DNA of 45,927 nucleotides from Prevotellaceae bacterium UBA1746 (GCA_905369775.1 CAJPJR010000010.1:1-45927), one strand, 5' to 3'. Numbered from the stretch's first letter, positions 16,258-25,137 are shown. Numbers and translations: made by a program. Notes: a model not told the origin generated them from the sequence alone.

Positions 16258-17261
16258 CGCATGAGTTGTTTATTCCCGATTTTCACGAGGAGCACGCCGA
16301 CCACGATCCAGAAGATTTCGCGGATGCGGGTGTAGAACGACACGTAGATGCCGATGGCCTGTCCCACGCCGGGGAAGAGGAGGGGAACGATGACGGCCAA
16401 ACTGCCCTCGCGCGCGCCGATTTGCATCGGGAGGAAGAAGAGGAGGTTGCCCATCAGCGAGGAGAAACCGAGAATGATGAGGCCGTCGACGAAATTGGCG
16501 CCCGAAATGCCGAAGGCGAGGAGGATGAAGTAAAATTCAAACGAGTTGAGCAGTCGCCCCAGGTATTCGGCGGCCAGCGAACCCCAAAGTTGGCGCGGAT
16601 GTTCGTAGAGGAAACGGATGTTGGCGTCGATGGTGTCGAAGGCTTCGAGGTGGCGCTCGTAGAAACGGCGCGCGGGGCGGCGCAAGAACGGGACGAAGAA
16701 GAGCAGACGAAACAGGCGGGCGATGATGCCGTGCTTGTAACTGTAGGAAAAAAAGACGGCGGCGGCCACGAACACCGTGAGGAAAATGGCAAAAAGCGTC
16801 CAGAGCCAAGTGGTCATCACGTCGAAATGCGCGATGACGAAGGCCAGAAGCGCCGTGGTCCAGAGGAAGAAGTGACTGAACACGTGCATCATGGAGTAGA
16901 GGGCTACCGACGAAACGGCGCGCGGGGTGCCGATGTAGCGCGAGAGTTCCATGACACGATAGGGCGCACCGCCCGATCCGAAGGGCGTGGTGTAGGAAAA
17001 AGCGAAGCCCGAAACGGTGAGTTTGAAGGCGTGTGCGAAGGAAAGGTGCTTGTCGTGGTCGGAAGTGTTGACCAAAATCTGGAATGCCCACGCGTTGCAG
17101 AGGTAGACAAAGAGCCAAATGCCGACTACGCCGGGGAGATAGAGCAGCACGTTGGTGGGATTGCGCTTGATCGTTTCCCATCCTTCGGGGAAGGAGTAGA
17201 CCATGAAGGCGATGGCGCAGAGTCCGAAGAGGAGAAAGAGGTTGCGGTAGAGGGGCTTCAT
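16254..17261 (-). CDS. Multi-pass membrane protein, lysylphosphatidylglycerol synthase TM domain/UPF0104 family
   Basis: A 335-residue integral membrane protein with about eight hydrophobic segments. It looks like the flippase half of MprF and its stand-alone relatives. Landmarks are the N-terminal LYRNLFLLFGLCAIAFMVYSF, FAYTTPF-like text (SGFAFSYTTPFGSGGAPYR near residues 115-133), and the C-terminal FFLPMQIGAREGSLAVIV near 283. The ATG at 17261 is chosen because it overlaps the upstream stop as ATGA and opens on a membrane helix. An upstream extension reads as Pro/His/Arg-rich nonsense. In this operon it is a reasonable candidate for moving the lipid product across the inner membrane. That is an inference. 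Confidence 0.82.
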   Translation of the reverse strand: MKPLYRNLFLLFGLCAIAFMVYSFPEGWETIKRNPTNVLLYLPGVVGIWLFVYLCNAWAFQILVNTSDHDKHLSFAHAFKLTVSGFAFSYTTPFGSGGAPYRVMELSRYIGTPRAVSSVALYSMMHVFSHFFLWTTALLAFVIAHFDVMTTWLWTLFAIFLTVFVAAAVFFSYSYKHGIIARLFRLLFFVPFLRRPARRFYERHLEAFDTIDANIRFLYEHPRQLWGSLAAEYLGRLLNSFEFYFILLAFGISGANFVDGLIILGFSSLMGNLLFFLPMQIGAREGSLAVIVPLLFPGVGQAIGIYVSFYTRIREIFWIVVGVLLVKIGNKQLMR

Positions 17262-18235
17262 GCGGCAGAGGGAGCGGTGGACTGGAGTTGTTGGTTGAGG
17301 CGACGGCAGAGGGCTTCGTGGGTGCGGCGCATGCGGAGATAGATGCATTGGAACACGGTGAGCTCGGTGAGCGGGTAGGCGATCACGAACCAGGGAATCC
17401 AAACACCGACCAGTAAACAAGTGTAGAGGGTGATGGCGCGCCAGTTGAAGGTGAGGACATTGGTCCATTTCATCAGCGGAAGACTCCCGGCGCGAAATTC
17501 GGCCACCAGTTCGGGCGGGAGATTGCGCCCGAAACGGGTGTCGAGGGTGCGCTTCAGGGCTTGGAATTCGGGCGTGGCGCGCTCCTGACCGGCGGTGTAG
17601 TTGCAATAGAAGTGGAGGAACACTTTCCAAGCCGTGTCTTTCTTCCACGACACTTGCGCGTAGTCGGCGCGCAAACGTTCGGCATTGTCGAGCTCACTGC
17701 CCGAAGTGCCTTTGATAAAGTAGAGATGTACGTTGCGATAGTAGTCGGCGAGGCGACTTTGCACGGCGTGGGCGTGGAAACCGATGTAGTAAAGGATGGG
17801 GAAAATCCAAAAACTCCATTTCGGACTTTCGCTCCAACCCGGCACGATGGGCTGTGACATGAGGCGAATGCCGAGGGCGACGTAAATAGATGCGAACCAT
17901 ACGTCGCCGGCAAAGCCATCGAGAATGCGTCCCCAGAGGGTTTTCTTACCGGTCATGCGGGCGAGTTGTCCGTCGGCTGAGTCGTAAAAGTTGGCCCACA
18001 CGAGGAGTCCGATGCCGATGAGCGTGAAATCGAGACGCCCGGCGCCGAGACACATGAACACCCCCGCGGCGGCACCGAGCAGGATGCTGAGAATGGTGAT
18101 CACATTGGGGTGGGTGCCGAAGAGATTGAAGAAGCGCGCCCACAATAAACCGATGGGGCGCGTGAAATAGATGTCGATGTTTTCTTCGGTGTCGGAGCTT
18201 TTGAGGGTGGATTGGAGATCCGTGTTTTCAGCCAT
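17258..18235 (-). CDS. CDP-alcohol phosphatidyltransferase family protein
   Basis: A 325-residue integral membrane enzyme of the CDP-alcohol phosphotransferase family, which moves a phosphoryl-alcohol from a CDP carrier to a second alcohol. The motif begins DSADGQLAR near residue 84 and continues eight residues later with GRILDGFAGD. The first three acidic positions fit D-x2-DG-x2-AR-x8-G-x3-D. The fourth Asp should come four residues after the third. Here that place is Gly and an Asp follows one residue later. A soluble-looking segment (about 155-270) is longer than in PgsA-type enzymes. It is co-transcribed with an NTP transferase, so its donor may be a CDP-polyol rather than CDP-diacylglycerol. 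Confidence 0.88.
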   Translation of the reverse strand: MAENTDLQSTLKSSDTEENIDIYFTRPIGLLWARFFNLFGTHPNVITILSILLGAAAGVFMCLGAGRLDFTLIGIGLLVWANFYDSADGQLARMTGKKTLWGRILDGFAGDVWFASIYVALGIRLMSQPIVPGWSESPKWSFWIFPILYYIGFHAHAVQSRLADYYRNVHLYFIKGTSGSELDNAERLRADYAQVSWKKDTAWKVFLHFYCNYTAGQERATPEFQALKRTLDTRFGRNLPPELVAEFRAGSLPLMKWTNVLTFNWRAITLYTCLLVGVWIPWFVIAYPLTELTVFQCIYLRMRRTHEALCRRLNQQLQSTAPSAA

Positions 18236-18253
18236 GGGGAGAGTGATGAAAAA

Positions 18254-19096
18254 TTAGGCGCGGCGGCGGAGGAAGTGGAGGGCGCGGGTGGCAATGGCCT
18301 CGGCGGCGGCTTGTGTGCAGCTGCCAAACGAGGGCCAGTCGTTGAAATCGATGAGGAAGAAGCGGCCGTCGGGACGAATGACGGCGTCGCCGCCGTAAAT
18401 GGGCATGTCGAAGTGGCGAGCGGCGGCATCGGCAGTAATTTTCAAGGCCGAAACGGAGAACGAATACTCGGCCGGTGCCCCGTTGTGTTGCTCAAGGCCG
18501 AATTTGCTGAAGCCGTTTCCGCGTGTGGGATAGGTGTGCGAGAAGAAAGGCGTGCCTTCCACACCGTAGAATTTGACCAGATCGCCTTCGAGGTGGGCGC
18601 TCACGATGAAATCGTCGATGCCGGCGGCTGCGAAATCGGCAAGGGCGGCGCGGAGTTGCGCTTCGTCGGCGATGAAACGCACATCGTCGGCCGTTTTGGC
18701 GGTGCTGTCGCTGCGTTTGAGCCAAAGCGGGAGACCGAGGGTGCGCACGATGAGCGCCGGGTCGGCCACGTTGTGGAGAAAGGGGGCACCGAAGCCGGCT
18801 TCGTTGAGCCATTTGTCGATTTCGGCGCGACTGTTGCGCAGCAAGGCGGAGGGGCTGTTCCAAATGGTGAGGCCGGCGGCTTCGGCTTCGGCGAGAGTGG
18901 TCTGCGCGGTGCGGCTTCTCGCCATGGAGAGCACCAAGTCGGCGCCGGAAAAGTCGGTGGGCAAACGGTTTTCGTCGGTTGCCGCGAGGGGTTCGCCCTG
19001 CAACGTGAGCGCAAGAGCGACGGCTTTGAAAATCGCTTCGTCGCGCGCCTCACTGTTGGGGGAGTATTGCGTGTCGCGAGAGATGAGATAGATCAT
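18254..19096 (-). CDS. ATP-grasp-like protein of unknown substrate
   Basis: A 280-residue protein that looks like an ATP-grasp enzyme. LPLWLKRSDS near residue 123 would supply the ATP-binding Lys of the central domain. DDFIVSAHLEGDLVKFYGV near 160 resembles the hinge and following strand. GGDAVIRPDGRFFLIDFNDW near 235-254 matches the metal-binding end of the fold, where Asp/Glu and Asn bind Mg. The closing IDFNDWPSF resembles the IDxNxFP end of inositol-phosphate kinase-type ATP-grasp proteins more than the ExNxxPG of carboxylate ligases, but the match is by eye only. It lies 16 bases after the NTP transferase and 18 bases before the CDP-alcohol transferase gene. It could phosphorylate or ligate the headgroup. 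Confidence 0.68.
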   Translation of the reverse strand: MIYLISRDTQYSPNSEARDEAIFKAVALALTLQGEPLAATDENRLPTDFSGADLVLSMARSRTAQTTLAEAEAAGLTIWNSPSALLRNSRAEIDKWLNEAGFGAPFLHNVADPALIVRTLGLPLWLKRSDSTAKTADDVRFIADEAQLRAALADFAAAGIDDFIVSAHLEGDLVKFYGVEGTPFFSHTYPTRGNGFSKFGLEQHNGAPAEYSFSVSALKITADAAARHFDMPIYGGDAVIRPDGRFFLIDFNDWPSFGSCTQAAAEAIATRALHFLRRRA

Positions 19097-19112
19097 AGCG
19101 GGGCGGGGCGAA

Positions 19113-19829
19113 TTAGCAGTCGCGGAGAAAGGCTTCGGCTTTGGGAATGTCGGCGGCGTGGTCGACGTCGAGGATCTTGGAGAAGGGGTGGGCTTTCAAC
19201 TTCAGGCCGTCGGCGATGAGGCCGCGCTGGAAGTTGCGCATGCGGCTCTGACCTTCGGCCATGCAGCGGCGCAGGGTGTCGAGCGCACGGGGGGCGAGGG
19301 CGTAGATGCCGCCCGAGATGAAACGGAAACGCGGTTCGCGCTTGTCATAAAATCCGTCGATGTTCAGGGCTTCGTCCGTGCCGATGTAGAGCGGGCTCTC
19401 GTCGTCGATGAAATCGGTCACGGCCATCAGGCCGTCGAGCCCGGCTTCGAGGGCAGAACGGAAGGCGGCGATGTAGTTGCGGAAATCTGCTTCGCGAAAG
19501 ATGGTGTCGACCGTCGTCAAACAGAAGGGGGCGCCTGCGAGCAAGGGGGCTATGCGCGCAAAACTGTGCATGGACGAGGGAGTGGTCGCCACTTCGAGAC
19601 GAATGTTCCACTCGGGATGCGTTTGGCCCAGATGACGCACGAATTTCTCGGTTTCGGGGCGCAGATGGTTGACGATGATGACAATTTCCTCCGCGTCGTT
19701 GGCGGCGAAGATGCGCACGAGGCGCTCGATCATGGGCACGCCGTCGAGCGGGATGAGGGGTTTGGGAGCGGTGATGCCTTCTTCGGCGAGGCGCGAGCCT
19801 TCGCCGGCGGCAATGATGGCAAATTTCAT
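19113..19829 (-). CDS. Sugar/polyol-phosphate nucleotidyltransferase (NTP transferase domain)
   Basis: A 238-residue single-domain nucleotidyltransferase. The signature AAGEGSRL near residues 7-14 is followed by APKPLIPLDGVPMIERLV, with the Lys that contacts the phosphates. FCLTTVDTIF near 101 stands where the metal-binding Asp lies, and FISGGIYALAP near 170 is the sugar-side loop. Family members make NDP-sugars, CDP-choline or CDP-inositol. Its tight linkage to a CDP-alcohol phosphotransferase gene (two genes on) favours a CTP-using enzyme that activates a polyol phosphate, as in the archaeal and thermophile inositol-1-phosphate cytidylyltransferase. No inositol-phosphate synthase is in this window. 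Confidence 0.85.
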   Translation of the reverse strand: MKFAIIAAGEGSRLAEEGITAPKPLIPLDGVPMIERLVRIFAANDAEEIVIIVNHLRPETEKFVRHLGQTHPEWNIRLEVATTPSSMHSFARIAPLLAGAPFCLTTVDTIFREADFRNYIAAFRSALEAGLDGLMAVTDFIDDESPLYIGTDEALNIDGFYDKREPRFRFISGGIYALAPRALDTLRRCMAEGQSRMRNFQRGLIADGLKLKAHPFSKILDVDHAADIPKAEAFLRDC

Positions 19830-19870
19830 GCGAAAGAGGGATTGAAACGGACGATTCGTTCGGCCGGCGT

Positions 19871-22525
19871 TCAGAAAATGACGCGTGCCATGAAGCGAAT
19901 GCCCCAGCGCGTGGTGCGCGGATCGTCGAGATAGGTGAAACGGCGCACGTAGTCGATGTGGAAGAGCTTGAAAATGTTGTGTATGCCGAAGGCGGCTTCG
20001 ACATACGGCACTTGCGGATCCATCACCTTGCTTTGTTGGCGGAACGAACCGTCGGGATTGAACTCGCCCGGGAAGTAGTAGAGATCGCTGCGCGTCTTGT
20101 TTTTCTCCAAATAGGGGTTGTTTTTGTCGGTGAGCCGGCCCCAGAGGATGTTAAACCCAACATGTTCGCGCCATTTCAGGCGATTGAAGAGCGGAATGCG
20201 GTTGAAAATCTTGCCATTCATGCTCCAGTTGAACATCAATTGGGCGTAGCGGTCGTTGAGAAACTCCATGTTGTCGACGAGATAGTACATGTCGTCGTCA
20301 TAAACATAGGCCAAATTGGCGCGGGGCATGATCAAAAGCGGGAAAGGTACGCGGTTCCACTGCGCACCGGCCGCGAAATCGAAGTCCATGCGCCCCCACG
20401 AGCGGAGCCACACGCGTTTGCGCACACCCACCTCCGTGAGATTGTAGGTATAGTCGCTCCACACGCCGCGAAGTCCCGCCATGTGCGAGATTCTGTAGAT
20501 GGGCGCTTCCTTATTCACCAAGATGCGGCGCTGCTTCGTGTTGATGTAGGCCACTCCGGGCTGATATTGCAGCAAAACCGAGAAGTCGGTAGTGCGCAAA
20601 TACCGCCGATTGCGCGCACTAAAGGAGTTGCCGTCGCCCGGCCCGAAGGGACGAGGATTATAATTGCCTTGTGCATCGTAGTGGATGCCGTTGACCACCG
20701 GTTGGTAGAAGAGTTTGTAGGTGGGTTCGGTCATGTCGTGCCGCAATTGTGCGCGCCATTGCAGGCCGTAGTCCCATTCTTGGTCGTAGACCAGCTTGAA
20801 ACTCCGGTCATAAGTCATGTGTTTCACATCCGCCCACTTGAAGGCCATGAAAACGTTGTCCTTGTCGGTGGTGAGATATTGGTCCGAAGGCACCGAAACG
20901 TCGTAGGAGTAGGTGAAGGTGAGGTTCGACACCGGGAACTCCATGGGGAGATAGGCTTTGCGTCGGAAGGAATAGGTCACTTCGCCCAAGCCTTTCCAGC
21001 GCTGATCGCGGAAGCCGTAGGCCAAATAACCGCGCCAAAACATGTGCGGATTGAGGTTGGCCGTGGTTTGCAGCGAGGCGCGCAGACGTACCCCGTCGAC
21101 GGGGTTGGTGGTCACGGTGGTATTAACGGGACCGATGTCGAGTTTCGACGGATCTTTCGGATCGATCGACGTGGGGATGTAGTTTTCGATCAAAGACTTG
21201 CCCACCCAGATGATCGGGGAGAAGTCTTCTATATTATATATGCGTTCGACGAAGAGCGAAAGGCGGTCTTCCGACGGACTGAGGGCGAGGGGGCGGTGCT
21301 CTTTCCAGAAGTTTTCGTTCTGCATCCGCGCATCCGGCTCGGTCTTTTTCTCCGCTTTGAAGCGGAACAGCCGAGGCGAGAGCGGAGCAAAGGAGTAGTT
21401 GGAATATTCGGTGTAGCGTTTCACCTCGAGGGTCTTGAGAAATTTGGCCGCTTCGAGCACGACGAACATGTCGTTCTTCGCCAAAACTTGTTCGCCGCTC
21501 GGGAGTGTGGTGAATTGCTGGGCGATGTTGATGCGCTTCACATAGTTGACGGTCGATTTCACCGGGATGCTGATGTCGGCCTTGGCGATGCGGTAGGTGG
21601 AATCGGCCAGGATGTAGAGCGAACCCGTGAAGCCAAAGTCGCGCGGGTTGTTGGGACCGAACGAAACTTGGATGCATCGCTGTCCATCGACCACAGTGGT
21701 GTCTTCGATAAAGTAGCGATAGAAGGCGATGGAGCCGTGGGTGGCCACAGGACTGAGGAACTGCGCTTGCAGAAAGCGGATGTCGTCTTGGTAGATGTCC
21801 ACTTCCGTAAACACGTCTTGGAGCATTGAGGCCAGAATGTCGCCCGTGTCGATGATTTCGTTCATGCCCGTGGTGCGCTCGCCCTTGACGATGGTCTTGG
21901 CTTCACCCAGCGCTTTGCTGTAAATCTCCTGCGACACGGTTTCGTCTACCGACACCGGGAGAATGAGTTTGCCTGTCTCTTTGGAAGTCTCGACGTGGTC
22001 TTTGAGAAAAGGCATTTTCTTGATGCCCCCCTCCTCGAAAAACTGTGGAGTGATGTCGCTCAGCGCAAAAGTGAGCTTGTTGTACTTCTCATAGCTGTAG
22101 AAATCGCGGTTGCGCAGGTCGCCGGATTTTTTTGCCGCGATGACTTTTTCCATCAAGATCACGGCGGGATTGTTTTTGCGCGAATATTTCGTGCGTTTGG
22201 CGCTCACCACGGCGGTGCTCATGGCAAAATCGGCGGGTTTGAGCCGCACGATGAGCGAGTCGCCGCCCACGGCTCGCGTGGAAAAACTCTCATAGCCCAC
22301 GCTGCTCACCACCACGCGCATGTTTTTGTGCAGCGGCAGGGAGAAACGCCCCGACGCATCGGTTTGCACGCCGTGGCGCCCGCCTTTGGCTGCGTCGTAG
22401 AACACATTGACAAACGGGATGGCTTCTCCACTTTTGGCATCGATCACGCGTCCCACCAGGCGTTGGGCCGAGAGTGGGAGAGCGGTGAAGAGCAGGAGGA
22501 GCAAGAGGAGCAGGGGCTGCTTCAT
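19871..22525 (-). CDS. DUF5686 outer-membrane protein with carboxypeptidase-regulatory-like domain
   Basis: An 884-residue outer-membrane protein. A Leu-rich signal peptide (MKQPLLLLLLLLFTALPLSA) is followed by a carboxypeptidase-D regulatory-like β-sandwich (QRLVGRVIDAKSGEAIPFVN to about residue 95). The remainder matches the DUF5686 family: KNNPAVILMEKVIAAK near 118, YRYFIEDTT, and a C-terminal barrel with many alternating aromatic strands ending WGIRFMARVIF. Such proteins are widespread in Bacteroidota, but their role is unknown. It lies 57 bases after pdxA and 41 bases before the NTP transferase, so it may head or join the lipid-type module. Confidence 0.88.
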   Translation of the reverse strand: MKQPLLLLLLLLFTALPLSAQRLVGRVIDAKSGEAIPFVNVFYDAAKGGRHGVQTDASGRFSLPLHKNMRVVVSSVGYESFSTRAVGGDSLIVRLKPADFAMSTAVVSAKRTKYSRKNNPAVILMEKVIAAKKSGDLRNRDFYSYEKYNKLTFALSDITPQFFEEGGIKKMPFLKDHVETSKETGKLILPVSVDETVSQEIYSKALGEAKTIVKGERTTGMNEIIDTGDILASMLQDVFTEVDIYQDDIRFLQAQFLSPVATHGSIAFYRYFIEDTTVVDGQRCIQVSFGPNNPRDFGFTGSLYILADSTYRIAKADISIPVKSTVNYVKRINIAQQFTTLPSGEQVLAKNDMFVVLEAAKFLKTLEVKRYTEYSNYSFAPLSPRLFRFKAEKKTEPDARMQNENFWKEHRPLALSPSEDRLSLFVERIYNIEDFSPIIWVGKSLIENYIPTSIDPKDPSKLDIGPVNTTVTTNPVDGVRLRASLQTTANLNPHMFWRGYLAYGFRDQRWKGLGEVTYSFRRKAYLPMEFPVSNLTFTYSYDVSVPSDQYLTTDKDNVFMAFKWADVKHMTYDRSFKLVYDQEWDYGLQWRAQLRHDMTEPTYKLFYQPVVNGIHYDAQGNYNPRPFGPGDGNSFSARNRRYLRTTDFSVLLQYQPGVAYINTKQRRILVNKEAPIYRISHMAGLRGVWSDYTYNLTEVGVRKRVWLRSWGRMDFDFAAGAQWNRVPFPLLIMPRANLAYVYDDDMYYLVDNMEFLNDRYAQLMFNWSMNGKIFNRIPLFNRLKWREHVGFNILWGRLTDKNNPYLEKNKTRSDLYYFPGEFNPDGSFRQQSKVMDPQVPYVEAAFGIHNIFKLFHIDYVRRFTYLDDPRTTRWGIRFMARVIF

Positions 22526-22582
22526 GTCGGAAGGAGAAAGGGAAGTGACGTGGAGAATGTCGGGGAGAAGCCGTGTCGGCGA

Positions 22583-23656
22583 TTACTGTTGCGGGCGATT
22601 GCGGCGGTCGTCTCGGCGTTCGCGCGGGGCGAAGGGCAGCGGGTTGGCGTGCATCTCATCGTAGCGGAGGCGATTGCGACACACATCGATGGCGGTGTAG
22701 ATGGCTTGCACGAACGATTGGGTGGAAGCCACCCCCTTGCCGGCAATATCGTAGGCGGTGCCGTGGTCGGGCGAGGTGCGCACGATGTGAAGTCCCGCGG
22801 TGAAGTTCACCCCGTCGTCCATCGACAGCGCTTTGAAGGGGGCCAGCCCCTGATCGTGGTACATGGCGAGCACCGCATCGAAGTGGCGGAACGAACCGGC
22901 CCCGAAAAAGCCGTCGGCACTGTACGGGCCGAAGCAGGGCAGCCCCTCTTCGTTGAGGCGTTGCAGGAGCGGGGCGATCACGTCCACCTCTTCGCGGCCA
23001 TGCAGTCCCTCATCGCCGTTGTGGGGATTGAGGCCGAGCACGGCGATGCGCGGGGCGGTGATGCAAAAGTCGCGCAGCAGCGTGGCGTGCAGGCGGCGCA
23101 ATTGCGCCTCCACGCGTTCGGGCGTGATTTTCTCGGCCACTTCGCTCAGCGGGAGGTGGGTCGTGACGAGCGCAACGCGCATGAGCGGGTTGAGTAGCAC
23201 CATGAGGGCTTTGCCGCCGCAGGCCTCTTGGAAAAATTCGGTGTGGCCGGGATAGTGGAACTCGGCCGACTGGATGTCGGCCTTGTTGATGGGGCACGTC
23301 ACGATGGCGTCCACGGTGCCGGCGTTGGCGGCTATGGCCGCGGCTTCGAGGGCGCGGAAAGCCATGCGCCCGGCTTCGGCCGAGGGGCGGCCGGGTTCGA
23401 TTTTCACCTCCTCGTCGCCCACCACATCGATCAGGTTGAGGCGTTCGGCCAGGGCGTCTTCGGGCCGATCGATGAGGTGCCAATGCACATCGAGTTCCAA
23501 CGCTTTGCGATAGTAGGCGGCAACTTTCTCGCTGCCGTAGACGATGGGAGTGCAGAGATCGAGGAGTTCGGGCTGGGCGAAGGTTTTGAGTATGAGTTCG
23601 TAGCCGATGCCGTTGGTGTCGCCGTGGGTGATGGCGATGCGGAGCTTCTTGTTCAT
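22583..23656 (-). CDS. pdxA: 4-hydroxythreonine-4-phosphate dehydrogenase
   Basis: A 357-residue PdxA. It oxidises 4-phosphohydroxy-L-threonine in the DXP-dependent route to pyridoxal phosphate. Visible signatures are the N-terminal IAITHGDTNGIGYELILKTF, metal ligands His in HYPGHTEFFQEACGGKALMV, His/Asp in LGLNPHNGDEGLHGREEVDV, and AMYHDQGLAPFKAL with the third His. VRTSPDHGTAYDIAGKG near residue 310 closes the active site. Length is slightly longer than E. coli PdxA (329), as in other Bacteroidota. It follows rlmN by 63 bases on the same strand. Confidence 0.96.
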   Translation of the reverse strand: MNKKLRIAITHGDTNGIGYELILKTFAQPELLDLCTPIVYGSEKVAAYYRKALELDVHWHLIDRPEDALAERLNLIDVVGDEEVKIEPGRPSAEAGRMAFRALEAAAIAANAGTVDAIVTCPINKADIQSAEFHYPGHTEFFQEACGGKALMVLLNPLMRVALVTTHLPLSEVAEKITPERVEAQLRRLHATLLRDFCITAPRIAVLGLNPHNGDEGLHGREEVDVIAPLLQRLNEEGLPCFGPYSADGFFGAGSFRHFDAVLAMYHDQGLAPFKALSMDDGVNFTAGLHIVRTSPDHGTAYDIAGKGVASTQSFVQAIYTAIDVCRNRLRYDEMHANPLPFAPRERRDDRRNRPQQ

Positions 23657-23719
23657 TGTGTCGGTGGGTGGGAGAGTGGAGGTGGAATGGGAGCGGGAGG
23701 GCGATGAAGGCCGGGCGGA

Positions 23720-24811
23720 TCAGGCGCGCTCCTCTTCCATGCGTTTGGTGGTGAGCATGCCGCAGGCGGCGTAGATGTCTTGGCCGCGCGAGGCACGAAT
23801 CGTGGTGGTGATGCCGTGGGCGTTGAGGTAATCGCGCAGGCGCAGCATGGCCGTCTCGTCGGTGCCGTCGAAACGCGTGTCGGGAATCGTGTGGAAACGG
23901 ATCATGTTGATGCGACAATCGAGGGGCGCCAGGAGTTGAACGAGGGCGCGCCCGTGTTCGAGCGAGTCGTTGATGCCGCGAAACACGATATACTCGAACG
24001 TCAGCCGGCGCTGTTTGGTGCCCTCGGCGTAGTCGTCGGTGGTCTTGCGGCAGAAATCGTATTGACTGAGCAGTTCGACGAGCGGTTCGATGCCGAAAGC
24101 GCGTTCGGCCGGCATCATCGCGCCGCGTTCCGTCGGGTTGGGATGGTGAAGCGAGACGGCCAGGCTGCATTTGCTCTCGTCGAGAAAGCGGCGCAAGCCC
24201 TTGGCCACGCCCACGGTCGACACGGTGATGCGTTTCGGGCTCCAGGCGTAGCCCCAAGGCGCGGTGAGGGCTTCGGTGGCACGGAGCACATTGTCGATGT
24301 TGTCCATCGGTTCGCCCTGTCCCATGAAGACAATGTTGGTGAGGCGCTCACGTTCCGGCAGCGAATAGACCTGATTGAGAATATCGGCCGCGGTGAGTTG
24401 CGACATGAAGCCCTGTCGGCCGGTCATACAAAACTCGCACGCCATTTTGCATCCCACCTGTGAGGAGACGCACAGCGTGGCGCGGTCGCCGTCGGGGATG
24501 AAAACCGATTCGATGTAGTGACCTTGGACGGTGCGAAAGAGGTATTTGATCGTGCCGTCGCGCGATTCCACGCTTTCCACCGGGGTGGAGATGCCCAGCA
24601 CGTAGTGGGTCGACAAAAGGGTGCGGGCGGCTTTCGAGAGGTTGGTCATTTCGTCGAAAGAGCGGGCGTGCTTGCCATAGATCCAGCCACAGAGCTGTTT
24701 CCCCACGAAGCGCGGCAAACCGAGCTCGACCGCAATGGCGGTGAGTTCGTCGAGGGTGCGACCGAGGAGGGCGGGGCGGGCAGAGGGGGCGGGAGAGTTG
24801 TTTGCGGGCAT
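23720..24811 (-). CDS. rlmN: 23S rRNA (adenine-2503-C2)-methyltransferase
   Basis: A 363-residue radical-SAM methyltransferase that methylates A2503 of 23S rRNA and A37 of some tRNAs. The cluster motif CKMACEFC (CxxxCxxC) is near residue 130, and FMGQGEPMDNIDNVL follows. The second-shell AVSLHHPNPTERG and the C-terminal YAACGML, which carries the methyl-carrying Cys, are present. The ATG at 24811 (MPANNSPAP) is preferred; an upstream in-frame ATG lies at 24889, but that region is the promoter. It heads the long minus-strand run and has a consensus -7 box 68 bases before its start. Confidence 0.96.
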   Translation of the reverse strand: MPANNSPAPSARPALLGRTLDELTAIAVELGLPRFVGKQLCGWIYGKHARSFDEMTNLSKAARTLLSTHYVLGISTPVESVESRDGTIKYLFRTVQGHYIESVFIPDGDRATLCVSSQVGCKMACEFCMTGRQGFMSQLTAADILNQVYSLPERERLTNIVFMGQGEPMDNIDNVLRATEALTAPWGYAWSPKRITVSTVGVAKGLRRFLDESKCSLAVSLHHPNPTERGAMMPAERAFGIEPLVELLSQYDFCRKTTDDYAEGTKQRRLTFEYIVFRGINDSLEHGRALVQLLAPLDCRINMIRFHTIPDTRFDGTDETAMLRLRDYLNAHGITTTIRASRGQDIYAACGMLTTKRMEEERA

Positions 24812-24878
24812 GGGCGTGGGATGGAGAAAAGGGGCGCGACACTGTGCGCGCTTGCGCGGGTGCGGCCATACTATGCTG

Positions 24879-24886
24879 CAAAAATA
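24879..24886 (-). promoter_or_regulatory. rlmN -7 promoter box (TATTTTTG on the minus strand)
   Basis: TATTTTTG fits TAnnTTTG and lies 68 bases upstream of the chosen rlmN ATG. It would start the transcript that could read through pdxA to the HAD gene. The rest of the 24812-25156 gap has no gene. Confidence 0.6.
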
Positions 24887-25105
24887 CAATTTTTTTGTGA
24901 GCCGTCGGGCGTCAGTTGCTGATTTTCAAGCACAGAACGTGGGGCCGACCGGCGAAAGCGGCGAGGAGAGCGGGCGCGGTGGGCGACTTGCGCGAGAAAA
25001 CGGGGGGCTTTTCGACTAAGGCTCCCCACTTTGGCCGAAAAATTCCCGTGTTTTCCGGCAGAATGTGGGGTTAAGGCGTGGCGAAAGGCTTTTTTGCGCA
25101 CAGAG

Positions 25106-25137
25106 TTTGGCAAAATGCAGCCGAATGCTTATATTTG
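25106..25137 (+). promoter_or_regulatory. Promoter (TTTG - N20 - TATATTTG)
   Basis: TTTG at 25106-25109 and TATATTTG at 25130-25137 are 20 bases apart, close to the Bacteroidota consensus. They precede the ATG at 25157 by 19 bases, which fixes the start of the small secreted protein. Confidence 0.78.

Noticed and set aside
19958..21829. 623-codon plus-strand frame antisense to the DUF5686 gene
   Set aside because: It is the shadow of a gene with a signal peptide and known domains on the other strand. No start signal or family is seen.
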